Assembly (NCBI GenBank): GCA_029974595.1
Contig: JARKRC010000030.1
Span: forward strand, 1-47,284
DNA: 47,284 nt
From: Ereboglobus sp.
GTDB taxonomy: Bacteria; Verrucomicrobiota; Verrucomicrobiia; Opitutales; Opitutaceae
Direction of reading: 5' to 3'
Part shown: positions 32,309 through 40,569 of the stretch, in pieces
Layout: every line of letters starts with the position of its first letter
Position numbering within the stretch: the stretch's first letter is position 1
The notes under the pieces: generated by a model
Seen by the model: only the letters and a program-made list of their open reading frames with translations
The model's database searches: none
What the model was told of the DNA's origin: nothing
Made by a program: the position numbers and the translations under genes

Positions 32309-33358
32309 TCACGCCAGCCCCGCCATCGTTACGCCGTCTTCGCGCGTGAGCGCGGCGGCCCCGGCCGCGACGACGCTGGGCGCGATTTTCTCCGGGCTCG
32401 CATAAAAATGGCTGACCGGCCCGGAAAAAGTCCCTTCGCCGGCGCCCGGAGCGCATCGCGCGAACGCCTCCAGCAACGACACGCGCAAATCGTTCAAAAA
32501 CGCATAGCGACGCTCATGCTGCTTGCGGCGGCTCGGCTTGAGTTCCTCCCGTCCGCGTTCGCGCGGCTGCAAAGGGATTTTCCAAAACCCCGCCTTGCTG
32601 TCGTGCTCGCCTTCGCTTTCCGCCCAAAAATCGTCATACGACGCAAAAACCCTCCCCCTCTTCTGACGGTAGTTGCTCACATGATGCGCGTCATCGACCG
32701 CATAAATTGCGCCAATTCTCCAATGCGCCGCGAGCTGTTGCACGCACCACAACACGAGCGCCTTCGCGCGCAAGCCGTGCATCTCTTTCGCGATGTCGTG
32801 GATGATGCCGCGCATGCGCTCGTCACGGCATGCCTGCAAGCCGCCGATATAAAGACGCGCCGCGCCGTTCTCATCGCCGGCCACGCAAAACGTGATCTGC
32901 GCGAGCGGCAATCCGCTCTCCACATCCGCCAGGCACATCGTGAGCTCGCCCTCGCGCTCCAGCTGGCCGCTGCACAGCAGCCTTGCCGCAAGACGCCGGT
33001 TTGTCGTCGTGTTGACGATGTGCAGCAAATCGACGCCCAACCCATAAATGTTGCTCAAAATCACCTCCGAAAAACAACGCCTCATCCTGCCGTAGTGCGC
33101 GCGCAACACCGCGAAACGCTCCGCCGGACTCCATGCGACCGATATCAACGGACGATGCACTTTCAGCGCCAGCCGCGGCCGCAGCTTGAACACCGGCGCG
33201 ACCTCCGGCTGCGCCAGGCAGGCGAGCCATGCGCTCGTCAAACGGGGACGCATGCACGAATACAAAAAGCAACGCAACCGAGCCGAAACCCTCGCCGGCT
33301 GCTGCGGCGTATCGATGCCACGGGCGGCGCGATAAAATGAAAGAACCTTGGAGAACAT
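32309..33358 (-). CDS. DUF535 (VirK/YbjX) family protein
   Basis: The 349-aa protein belongs to DUF535. 'VHRPLISVAWSPAERFAVLR', 'GELTMCLADVESGLPLAQIT' and 'DDAHHVSNYRQKRGRVFASY' with 'DDFWAE' are the usual conserved blocks in the usual order. The family includes VirK and YbjX, linked to envelope stress and peptide resistance, but the biochemistry is unknown. No signal peptide or TM helix is seen. The last ~50 residues are Gly/Ala-rich. It converges on the GH28 gene with 11 bp between stops. A perfect 17-bp palindrome lies 61 bp upstream of its start. Confidence 0.85.
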   Translation of the reverse strand: MFSKVLSFYRAARGIDTPQQPARVSARLRCFLYSCMRPRLTSAWLACLAQPEVAPVFKLRPRLALKVHRPLISVAWSPAERFAVLRAHYGRMRRCFSEVILSNIYGLGVDLLHIVNTTTNRRLAARLLCSGQLEREGELTMCLADVESGLPLAQITFCVAGDENGAARLYIGGLQACRDERMRGIIHDIAKEMHGLRAKALVLWCVQQLAAHWRIGAIYAVDDAHHVSNYRQKRGRVFASYDDFWAESEGEHDSKAGFWKIPLQPRERGREELKPSRRKQHERRYAFLNDLRVSLLEAFARCAPGAGEGTFSGPVSHFYASPEKIAPSVVAAGAAALTREDGVTMAGLA

Positions 33359-33418
33359 GGTCTCCCGAGATTATCCGAAACACTGCCCGCAGTATGTCCG
33401 CCTCGGACGAAATCTCGC

Positions 33419-33435
33419 GTAGTATCCGATACTAC
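33419..33435 (-). promoter_or_regulatory. Perfect 17-bp palindrome, probable operator of the DUF535 gene
   Basis: gtagtatc, c, gatactac: two 8-bp arms around a single base. On the minus strand a TTGTAA-like -35 just upstream (near 33443-33438) and a TACT-type -10 in the right half would put the palindrome over the promoter core. It lies between the DUF535 gene start (33358) and the stop of the response-regulator gene (33494). A symmetrical site of this size fits a dimeric regulator. The neighbouring NarL-type regulator is one candidate. Confidence 0.55.
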
Positions 33436-33493
33436 ACGTTTACAAAACCCACCCCGGCCTCGCTCTCGCAATTTGTCAGGCCGGAAACCCCGG

Positions 33494-34225
33494 TCACTGC
33501 CTGCGGCCAAGCGTCTGCTCGTGCCAGCGCACCGCCTCGTAAACCAGCTCCGCGCCCGTCGCCAAGCCGAGCTTTTCCTTAATGCGGGCGCAATAAGCCT
33601 GCACCGTTTTGATGCTCAGGCACAACGCGTCTGCAATCTGCCGCGTAGTCTGCCCGCGTCCGAGCCGTTGAAACACATCCAGCTCGCGGTCGCTCAACAC
33701 ATCCACGGCGATGCGATCGTCTGCTCCCGCGCCGGCATCGCCCGCCGGGGTCGCGGCGGCGCGCGGCCGTCCGAATATCCGCTCGGTGATTCCCGCCAGC
33801 AGTTTCGGGCTGGCGTAAATATTGCCGGACTGCGCGGCGCGAATTGCGGCGAGCATGTTGGTCGTCGACTCGTGCTTCATCACATAGCCGCGCGCGCCCG
33901 CGCGAAACGCCCGCTCGGCCCAATAAAGCTCGTCGTGCATCGTCAGCACGATGGCCTGCGTGCCGGGCAATTGATCCGTGAGGTTGCGGATCAAGTCGAG
34001 CCCCGACGAACCGGGCAGCGACAAGTCCACAATCGCGACATCAGGCGGATCGGCGAGCATCGCCTCAAGGGCCGCGGCGGCATTGTCCGCCTGCCCTGTG
34101 AAATCGAGATCCGGCTGCTGCTTCACAAGCGCGGCCAGCCACTCGCGCACCAGCGGATGATCGTCCACGATAAAAATGCGAGTCTTCGCCCCGGCTCTTT
34201 CGATGGTCGCACCTGCGCTCTTCAT
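33494..34225 (-). CDS. NarL/FixJ-family response regulator
   Basis: The 243-aa protein starts at the ATG at 34225, which overlaps the kinase stop (ATGA). The receiver domain (about 14-135) has the acidic pair D21-D22 (IFIVDDHP), phospho-acceptor D67 (AIVDLSLPG), a Thr in 'VLTMHD' and K117 (GYVMKHES). A short Pro/Ala linker leads to a LuxR-type HTH (about 180-235: 'LSDRELDVFQRLGRGQTTRQ', 'IADALCLSIKTVQAYCARIKEK'). It pairs with the kinase encoded immediately upstream. The target genes are unknown; the palindrome at 33419 is adjacent. Confidence 0.95.
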   Translation of the reverse strand: MKSAGATIERAGAKTRIFIVDDHPLVREWLAALVKQQPDLDFTGQADNAAAALEAMLADPPDVAIVDLSLPGSSGLDLIRNLTDQLPGTQAIVLTMHDELYWAERAFRAGARGYVMKHESTTNMLAAIRAAQSGNIYASPKLLAGITERIFGRPRAAATPAGDAGAGADDRIAVDVLSDRELDVFQRLGRGQTTRQIADALCLSIKTVQAYCARIKEKLGLATGAELVYEAVRWHEQTLGRRQ

Positions 34226-35370
34226 GCCGCGCCTTCCTTCCCGTGGACAAACGTACCCGGCAGCCGGCAGCGCACGCACACGCCCCTACGTCGGGCAGCG
34301 GTCGATTCGACCTCAAGCTGCGCGCCAATCAATTCCGCGCGATGCTTCATGATTTCCAGCCCGAGCCCCGGACGCCTCTCGCCGGCGGGTCCGGCATCGT
34401 CATCGGCCGCGAAACCGCGCCCGTCATCCGTCACCTCCAGTTCAAGCGCGCCGGCCTCGGTGCGCAACGCGACATCGATCCGCGTCGCGCACGCGTGTTT
34501 GAGCGCGTTGCGCAACGCCTCCTGCGCAATGAAAAACAAATGCGACGCCTGCGTCTCGTCGACATCGGGCTCCGGCCCGGTCCGCGCATAAACACATGCG
34601 ACGCCTTGCCTGCGCGCCGCGTTGCGGCACAGCTCTTGCAATTCCGCGTCGAGCTCCGCCGGTTTGATCGCAGCGAGCAACAGTCCGCGCGCGATCTGCC
34701 GCGTCTGGCCGATGGCCTCGGTGAGCATGGCCGAAATCGCGCGGGCTTCCGACGCCCCGTCCGCGCGTCCCTGCGACTCCAGCTTCGTCGCGAGCATGCC
34801 CGCTGCGATATTGGTTGCGGCCAGCTGCTGGCAAAGCCCGTCGTGCAATTCGCGCCCGATCGCATTGCGCTCGTAGCGCGAAGCCGCGCCGATTTTGTGC
34901 TGCATTCCCGTTTGTGCGGCGAGCGCGCGCTCCAGCTCCCGCGTGCGCGCCTGCACGCGCGCTTCGAGATGCCGTTGCAGCGCGAGCAGCTCACCGACGC
35001 ACCGGGCCGCGCCCATATAAACAGCCAGCACAAACAAACGGTTCCACAGCGTCACCATCGTGTAAGACTCCGCGTAGCCAATATAGTCAGCAACCGAATG
35101 CATGAGACTGCAAGAAACAGCCGCGCCAAATCCCGCACGCACGCCAAACCACGCCGTGCCGAGGACAATCGGGATTATGTAGAAGAAAATCATCAGGAAG
35201 CGGGTCCCCGTGCCATAATCCACAAAGCCGAACAGGACAATCATGCCTCCCACGGTTGCGAGCGCGGCTGAGCGGGAGCGCGGCGGATGCTGGAGAAATC
35301 GCACAAACCATCCGTCCTTGTAATCGCGACTGGAAACGTCCTCCGAAACGTGAGGCTGGCCGGAAAGCAT
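34222..35370 (-). CDS. Membrane sensor histidine kinase, HisKA_3/NarX type
   Basis: The product is 382 aa from the ATG at 35370; the longer frame reads through the divergent promoter. The input is an N-terminal membrane module of about three to four helices (about 35-125) with almost no periplasmic loop, so the signal is probably in or at the membrane. A coiled coil (about 126-160, 'LQRHLEARVQARTRELERAL') precedes the HisKA_3 dimerisation domain with phospho-acceptor H176 in 'IGRELHDGLCQQLAAT'. The ATPase domain has N-box 'EALRNALKHA', 'DDGRGF' and 'GLGLEIMKHRAEL'. It is coupled to the response-regulator gene by a 4-base overlap. Confidence 0.93.
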   Translation of the reverse strand: MLSGQPHVSEDVSSRDYKDGWFVRFLQHPPRSRSAALATVGGMIVLFGFVDYGTGTRFLMIFFYIIPIVLGTAWFGVRAGFGAAVSCSLMHSVADYIGYAESYTMVTLWNRLFVLAVYMGAARCVGELLALQRHLEARVQARTRELERALAAQTGMQHKIGAASRYERNAIGRELHDGLCQQLAATNIAAGMLATKLESQGRADGASEARAISAMLTEAIGQTRQIARGLLLAAIKPAELDAELQELCRNAARRQGVACVYARTGPEPDVDETQASHLFFIAQEALRNALKHACATRIDVALRTEAGALELEVTDDGRGFAADDDAGPAGERRPGLGLEIMKHRAELIGAQLEVESTAARRRGVCVRCRLPGTFVHGKEGAA

Positions 35371-35569
35371 GAGAATCAGAAAAATGCGCGTTTGTATTTG
35401 GCAGGAGAAATCCTGGGCGCAAACACCACACCTGCACCCGGCGTTTTGCAATCCAAGACCGGACGCATGCCAGAAACACCCATGCGCATATTGCTCCGCG
35501 GTCCCGCTACGGACGTGACACACCACGCCCGCCCGGTATGGTTTCCGGCAATCAAAACCAAGATCACCC

Positions 35570-36637
35570 ATGCGCAAATCCGCTTTCCCCGCCCTTCTCC
35601 TGTTTTGCCTGAGTGTGCTTGCACTCCGCTGCTTCGCCGAAACACCGCCCGATTCTCAGCCAATCCATCCCGGCAAAACCTGGCAGGAAATCGAGACGCC
35701 TGAAGCACACGGCTGGTCATCCGAAAAGCTGAAACAAGCCCGAGCCTACTCCAAAACAATCAAAACCGAGGCTGTGTTCATCGTTCACAAAGGCCTCGTC
35801 CTCGACCAATGGGGCGCGACCGGCAAACGCTTCAAAATCCACTCCGTCCGCAAAAGTTTCATCAGCGCGCTCTACGGCATCGCCGTGGAATCGGGACGGA
35901 TAAAATTGGACGACACACTCGAAAAACTCGGCATCGACGATCGCAAGCCCTCGCTCACGCCCGGCGAAAAACAAGCCACCGTCCGCGATCTCCTCAAGGC
36001 GCGCTCGGGCATCTACCACCTCGCAGCCTACGAAACAGCGGCGATGAAGGAACGGCGTCCCCAACGCGGCAGCCATGCGCCCGGGACGTTCTGGCATTAC
36101 AACAACTGGGACTTCAACGCCCTGGGCGGCATCTACGAAAAGGCGGTCGGGCAAAATGTCTTCAAGGCATTCCAGCAGCACATCGCCACGCCGCTCCAGA
36201 TGGAAGATTTCCAGGCGTCGTCCGACACCCAATTCGTCCATGATCCGGCGTCCGATTTTCCCGCTTATCTTTTCCGCATGACAGCGCGCGACATGGCGCG
36301 TTTCGGCTTGCTCTACCTGCGCGGCGGCAAATGGGGCGACCGTCAGATCGTGTCCGAAAAATGGATCGCCGAAAGCATCAAGCCCTATTCGCGGACAGGC
36401 GCTTCCGGCGGCTATGGATACATGTGGTGGATCGCGGTCGACGGACGGCATTTTCCAAATGTGAAGCTGCCCGACGGCTCCTATTCCGCGCGCGGCTCCG
36501 GCGGGCATTACATCGTGATCATTCCAAAATACGACCTCGTGGTCGTGCATCGCGTGAACACCGACGCGCGCAACAGCAAAGTCACCGCCGCCGAGTTCGG
36601 CAAATTGCTCAAGCTGATCCTCGACGCAAAACTCTGA
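35570..36637 (+). CDS. Exported serine hydrolase of the beta-lactamase/DD-peptidase fold
   Basis: This 355-aa protein has an N-terminal signal peptide (SAFPALLLFCLSVLALRCFA). The class C beta-lactamase/esterase fold (PF00144) is shown by S92-V-R-K95 (SxxK), Y177-N-N179 (YxN) in 'WHYNNWDFNALG' and a GSGGHY triad near 307. The nucleophile Ser, general-base Lys and Tyr are all present. Such proteins act as esterases, DD-peptidases or 6-aminohexanoate-type hydrolases in the periplasm, and the substrate cannot be assigned. It shares a 199-bp divergent region with the histidine kinase gene. Confidence 0.9.
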   Translation: MRKSAFPALLLFCLSVLALRCFAETPPDSQPIHPGKTWQEIETPEAHGWSSEKLKQARAYSKTIKTEAVFIVHKGLVLDQWGATGKRFKIHSVRKSFISALYGIAVESGRIKLDDTLEKLGIDDRKPSLTPGEKQATVRDLLKARSGIYHLAAYETAAMKERRPQRGSHAPGTFWHYNNWDFNALGGIYEKAVGQNVFKAFQQHIATPLQMEDFQASSDTQFVHDPASDFPAYLFRMTARDMARFGLLYLRGGKWGDRQIVSEKWIAESIKPYSRTGASGGYGYMWWIAVDGRHFPNVKLPDGSYSARGSGGHYIVIIPKYDLVVVHRVNTDARNSKVTAAEFGKLLKLILDAKL

Positions 36638-36662
36638 TCCGCCCCGCGCGCACGCGCCGCGC

Positions 36663-37598
36663 TCACTTCAAGTCATAGCGCAACAACACCGCGCCGCTCC
36701 CCTCCTCGGTCACGAAAATCCGTTTCCCATCGCGCGAAAAACACACCGCCTCGGCCTGCCCGAGCTTGTGCGGCGGCAGCACAACGGGCTCGCGCGCAAG
36801 CGCCGCAAACCAGCTCTCGCCCTCGCGCCTCGGATACAGCAGCACATTGCCGTAGGTCAGCACCACAGCCATCCGCCCGTCCGCCGAAAAATCCATCCCC
36901 GTCGGCTGCCCGCGAAAACGCCCCGTCGGCAACGGCAGCAAATCCTGCACCGACGACGGCTGCCGCGGCAGCGTCACCGCACCGAGCTCAAACGCGACCT
37001 GCGGCGCGTCCGTCGCGGGTTTGAGCGGCAGCGAAAACAGCCGCGCGGGTTTCTCGCGCTTGGTGAGCAAATACACACGCCCGTCGCTCCCGTCGCCCGC
37101 CACGCCCGGATCGACCGCCACCGCCTCGCAATCATGCGGCCCGTCCGGATACGCCAGCGGCACATGCCACGCCACCGGCACGACCAGCTCCTTCGTTGGC
37201 GAAAGCTGCGCCGCGTCCGGCTCCTCGATCACATAAAAACTGCAATTCTTCCGCCTGCCTCTGTTGTCGCCCGTGTCCGCCACGAGCAAGTATGCGCGCC
37301 CGCCCAACTCGAACGACGCCATGTCCTCCCAATCGACATTGTCGGCCCCCGCCAGCCACGCCGCCCCGATGAAGCGCCCGTCCGTCCCGATCGCATAAAG
37401 CGCCGGATCGCCCCCCGAATCATTGTGCGCCCAAAGCACCCCGTCCGCGCGACGCGACGCCGCCAGCCCGCTCGTCTCGTTGAGCTTCGGGTCCGCCAGG
37501 CGCCCCGCCGCCGCCACATCAGCCGACGCGGCGGCCTTCGCCGGCTCCCGCGCGCAACCGGCGAGTATCAGAAAAACGGATACAAGCAAAAGCCTCAT
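36663..37598 (-). CDS. Beta-propeller-like lipoprotein
   Basis: The 311-aa protein starts at the ATG at 37598, touching the deoC stop (TGATG). It has a lipoprotein signal (RLLLVSVFLILAGC, Cys15). Repeated beta segments ('SGLAASRRADGVLWAHNDSG', 'YLLVADTGDNRGRRKNCSFY', 'DCEAVAVDPG', 'EAVCFSRDGKRIFVTEEGSG') give an esterase-/phytase-like propeller pattern, in which 'WAHNDSGG' and 'DTGDN' could bind metal. The function is unknown. It may be translated together with deoC, although no functional link is evident. Confidence 0.8.
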   Translation of the reverse strand: MRLLLVSVFLILAGCAREPAKAAASADVAAAGRLADPKLNETSGLAASRRADGVLWAHNDSGGDPALYAIGTDGRFIGAAWLAGADNVDWEDMASFELGGRAYLLVADTGDNRGRRKNCSFYVIEEPDAAQLSPTKELVVPVAWHVPLAYPDGPHDCEAVAVDPGVAGDGSDGRVYLLTKREKPARLFSLPLKPATDAPQVAFELGAVTLPRQPSSVQDLLPLPTGRFRGQPTGMDFSADGRMAVVLTYGNVLLYPRREGESWFAALAREPVVLPPHKLGQAEAVCFSRDGKRIFVTEEGSGAVLLRYDLK

Positions 37599-38305
37599 CA
37601 ATAGGCTCCCGATGCCTTTGCCGCCGGTCCGCCTTTGTATTCGGCCAGCAACGCCCCCGCGCTCGAAGCGCCCAGTCGCGACGCGCCCGCTTCAAGCAAT
37701 GCCAGCGCGTCCGCGAGCGTCTTGATCCCGCCCGCCGCTTTCAACCGTATCCCGCCGCGACGGTTCCCCGCCCACAATGCGATCTGCTCCTTTTTCGCGC
37801 CCGCCGTGCCGAAACCCGTCGAGGTCTTGATGAAGTCCGCCCCCGCGTCCTCGCACAATCTCAGCGCCTCCAGCATCTGCGCCTCTGTGAGAAAACAGTT
37901 TTCCGTGATCACCTTGATCAACTGCCCGTTGCCATGCGCGATCTTTGTCAATTCCTTCAACTCCGCGCCAACCGCAGCCCCGTGCCCCGCGCGCAACGCC
38001 GCGTAATCCATCACGATGTCCACCTCGTGCGCGCCGGCCTTCGCCATCGCGTCGATCTCCGCCGCCTTCGACTCCGTTGTGAAACGTCCGCTCGGAAACC
38101 CCACGACCGTCCCGATCCTCATATTCGAGCCGGCCAGCACGCGCGCGGCCAGTGGCACGCTCGTCGGATAAATCATCACGCACGCGAAATTCGCCGCGAC
38201 GGCCTCGCGGCAAAGCGCCTCGATGTCGCCCTCCGTGGCATCGAGACGCAGATTCGTCGAATCGAGCGTGGCTGCAAACTGTGCGGGTGTCATCGGGAGA
38301 TGCAT
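37598..38305 (-). CDS. deoC: Deoxyribose-phosphate aldolase
   Basis: The 235-aa TIM-barrel class I aldolase splits 2-deoxyribose 5-phosphate into glyceraldehyde 3-phosphate and acetaldehyde in deoxynucleoside catabolism. The ATG at 38305 (or 38293) gives the domain start 'LDSTNLRLDATEGDIEALC'. The Schiff-base Lys lies in 'DFIKTSTGF', the proton-relay Asp in 'HEVDIVMDYAAL', and a second Lys in 'IRLKAAGGIK'. 'VVGFPSG' is typical. Length matches the bacterial enzyme. The stop overlaps the lipoprotein start. Confidence 0.93.
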   Translation of the reverse strand: MHLPMTPAQFAATLDSTNLRLDATEGDIEALCREAVAANFACVMIYPTSVPLAARVLAGSNMRIGTVVGFPSGRFTTESKAAEIDAMAKAGAHEVDIVMDYAALRAGHGAAVGAELKELTKIAHGNGQLIKVITENCFLTEAQMLEALRLCEDAGADFIKTSTGFGTAGAKKEQIALWAGNRRGGIRLKAAGGIKTLADALALLEAGASRLGASSAGALLAEYKGGPAAKASGAY

Positions 38306-38441
38306 CGGAAAATTGCGAAATTGAAGCCTGTGTGCAGGCGGATGTGAACGGAAACCAATCAAAACCTTTTTGAATCGCAACCACAACTCCTCCTTTACGC
38401 CGTCCCTGCAACCGCCCTACCCTGCCTGCGTCTTAAAAATC

Positions 38442-39515
38442 ATGATAATTCCAAAACCCGCGCGCCTTACACCCGATCAACTCGCCGAAATCACCGCCAT
38501 CGTCGAGCCCTTTGGCTGCCGCATCCAGCCCATCATCGGAGCCGTCCGCAGCATCTATGCCATCGTCGGCGACGAGCGCGACGAACTCATGATCAACCGC
38601 ATCGAAGGCCTTCCCTTCATCGAACGCGTCGACAAGATGCAATCGGCCTACAAGCTCATGGATCGCCGATCCTCTTTGGCGGCCAACAAGATCAAAGTCG
38701 GCGACGTCACCCTTGGCGAAGACCTCCTCGTCATCGCCGGCCAGTGCACCATCGACCCCAAAAATCCCAGCTACTTCTACGAAACCGCCCACGCCGTGAA
38801 AGAAGCCGGCGCCAACTCCATCCGCGGCGGCGTCTGGAAACCCCGCACCAACCCCTACTCCTTCCAGGGCGACGCCAAGTCTCTCGACATCCTCATGGAA
38901 GCCCACCGCCGCACCGGCCTCCCCGTTGACGCCGAGGTGATGGACGAACACCAGCTCAAACTCGCCCTCGACGCCGGCGTGCACATGCTCCAGATCGGCG
39001 CCCGCAACGCCCTCAACTACTCCCTCCTGCGCGCCATCGGCGCCGCCATTGCCAACCGCCCCTCGACCGTCGTCCTCCTCAAACGCGCCATCCACATGGG
39101 CCCCATCAGCGAGTTCATCTCCGCCGCCGAGTATATCGCCGCATATGGCAACCCCAACATCCTCCTCTGCCCCCGCGGCACCACCCCCGGACTCGACGGC
39201 TACCGCAACCATCCCGACGAATCCATCACTCCCCTCCTCAAGGAAAAAACCTGGGCGCCCGTCGTCGTTGATCCCTCGCACTCCGTCGGCAGGGCCGTTT
39301 ACGTCCCCGCCTGCGCCCTCGCCGCGGTCGCCTACGGAGCCGACGGCCTCTGCATCGAGGCGCACGTCTCGCCCAGCAAAGGCATCGGCGACGACCCGAA
39401 ACAAGCCCTCACCCCCGAAGTCCTCGCCTACACCATCACACAAGCCCGCCATCTCTGGGCCACACGCCGCGAAGCCCGCGCCCACGCGCCCGCCTGCCTC
39501 GCCGCCGCCAAATAA
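38442..39515 (+). CDS. 3-deoxy-7-phosphoheptulonate synthase, type I-beta with N-terminal ferredoxin-like domain
   Basis: The product is 357 aa from the ATG at 38442. A ferredoxin-like N-terminal domain (about 1-75: 'ITAIVEPFGCRIQPIIGAVR') precedes the DAHPS/KDO8PS barrel. Metal ligands are C102 (AGQCTID), His in 'VVVDPSHSVGR' and Glu in 'LCIEAHV'. The PEP/E4P loop is 'GGVWKPRTNPYSFQG'. The reaction is the first step of the shikimate pathway. Compared with the usual AGPCSVE and KPRTSPY it reads AGQCTID and KPRTNPY, so it is a diverged subtype. The KDO8P synthase family is less likely because of the N-domain and the KPRT loop. Confidence 0.9.
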   Translation: MIIPKPARLTPDQLAEITAIVEPFGCRIQPIIGAVRSIYAIVGDERDELMINRIEGLPFIERVDKMQSAYKLMDRRSSLAANKIKVGDVTLGEDLLVIAGQCTIDPKNPSYFYETAHAVKEAGANSIRGGVWKPRTNPYSFQGDAKSLDILMEAHRRTGLPVDAEVMDEHQLKLALDAGVHMLQIGARNALNYSLLRAIGAAIANRPSTVVLLKRAIHMGPISEFISAAEYIAAYGNPNILLCPRGTTPGLDGYRNHPDESITPLLKEKTWAPVVVDPSHSVGRAVYVPACALAAVAYGADGLCIEAHVSPSKGIGDDPKQALTPEVLAYTITQARHLWATRREARAHAPACLAAAK

Positions 39516-39529
39516 AACGCACACATTAC

Positions 39530-39576
39530 GATCTGTCCGGTCAGTCTAGTCTCTCTCCGCCAGATCGGGACAGATC
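39530..39576. repeat. Long-range inverted repeat in the leader of the protease gene
   Basis: gatctgtcc (39530-39538) and ggacagatc (39568-39576) are perfect 9-bp arms 29 bases apart, the second ending 3 bases before the ATG at 39580. It could fold over the start codon in mRNA or form an operator. It occupies nearly the whole 64-bp gap after the DAHP synthase gene. Confidence 0.4.
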
Positions 39577-39579
39577 ACA

Positions 39580-40557
39580 ATGAAGCTCAAAAAAAACATC
39601 TCCCTTCCGCTCGCGTTTCTCCTTTTCCCAGCGTTCATCTCCCCGGCCTTTTCCGCCGGCACCGTGAAACTCAAAAACGGCGCCGCGATTCAGGGCGACA
39701 TCATCGCCGAGCGCGCCGACCGCGTTATCATAGACCTCGGTTTCAACGTCCTCTCGGTCCCCCGCGACGACATTGAGCGCGTCATCACGGAAACCGCCTC
39801 CGGCGCGGAAACCGCCGAAACCGACACCACTGGCGCCGACCTCTTCCGCACCGCCCCCGGCCAGCCCGCCCTCACCGTCCGCGAAAACGTCGCCCGCGCC
39901 GGCGAACCCGTCGTGCAAATCCGCACCCCCACCGGCCTCGGCTCCGGCTTCATCATCGACCCATCCGGCTACATCGTCACCAACGAGCACGTCATCTCCG
40001 GCGAATACAACATCTCCGTCACCCTCTTTCGCAACGCCCGCGGCGGGCTCGAAAAAGTCGTCTACAGCAACGTTCGCATCGCCGCCCTCGATCCGCGCCT
40101 CGACCTCGCGCTCCTCAAGATCGAAAATCTCCCCGCCGGCGCCGCGCTCCCCACCCTGCCGCTCGGCGATTCCAACACCCTCACCGAAGGCCAGACCGTC
40201 TTCGCCATCGGCAGCCCCCTCGGCCTCGACCGCACCGTCTCGCAAGGCATCATCAGCTCGCGCAACCGCCCCCTCCAAGGACAGCTCTACATCCAGACCA
40301 CCACGCAGATAAATCCCGGCAACAGCGGCGGCCCCCTCTTCAACCTCCAAGGCGAGGTCGTCGGCGTGAACAACATGAAACCCATGATGACCGGCGTCGA
40401 AGGACTCAGCTTTTCCATCCCCAGCGCCGTCCTCAAAAATTTCCTCCGCAACCGCGACGCCTATGCGTTCGACGCGCGCAATCCCAACTCGGGCTACCGC
40501 TACCTCGAACCCCCGCGCATTCTGAAAACATCCACCGCCGCTCCCATTTCACAGTAG
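39580..40557 (+). CDS. Exported trypsin-like (S1C/HtrA-type) serine protease without a PDZ domain
   Basis: This 325-aa protein has a signal peptide (about 1-26). A small beta domain follows (about 28-70: 'GTVKLKNGAAIQGDIIAERA', 'VIIDLGFNVLSVPRDDIERV'), a barrel-like module often seen at the start of exported PVC proteins. The protease domain has the triad H137 (TNEHVI), D175 (LDLALLKI) and S249 (NPGNSGGPLF). The sequence ends shortly after the protease domain, so the PDZ domains of DegP/DegS are missing. It is followed by the next gene after 12 bp. Confidence 0.9.
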   Translation: MKLKKNISLPLAFLLFPAFISPAFSAGTVKLKNGAAIQGDIIAERADRVIIDLGFNVLSVPRDDIERVITETASGAETAETDTTGADLFRTAPGQPALTVRENVARAGEPVVQIRTPTGLGSGFIIDPSGYIVTNEHVISGEYNISVTLFRNARGGLEKVVYSNVRIAALDPRLDLALLKIENLPAGAALPTLPLGDSNTLTEGQTVFAIGSPLGLDRTVSQGIISSRNRPLQGQLYIQTTTQINPGNSGGPLFNLQGEVVGVNNMKPMMTGVEGLSFSIPSAVLKNFLRNRDAYAFDARNPNSGYRYLEPPRILKTSTAAPISQ

Positions 40558-40569
40558 CAACAAATCCGC

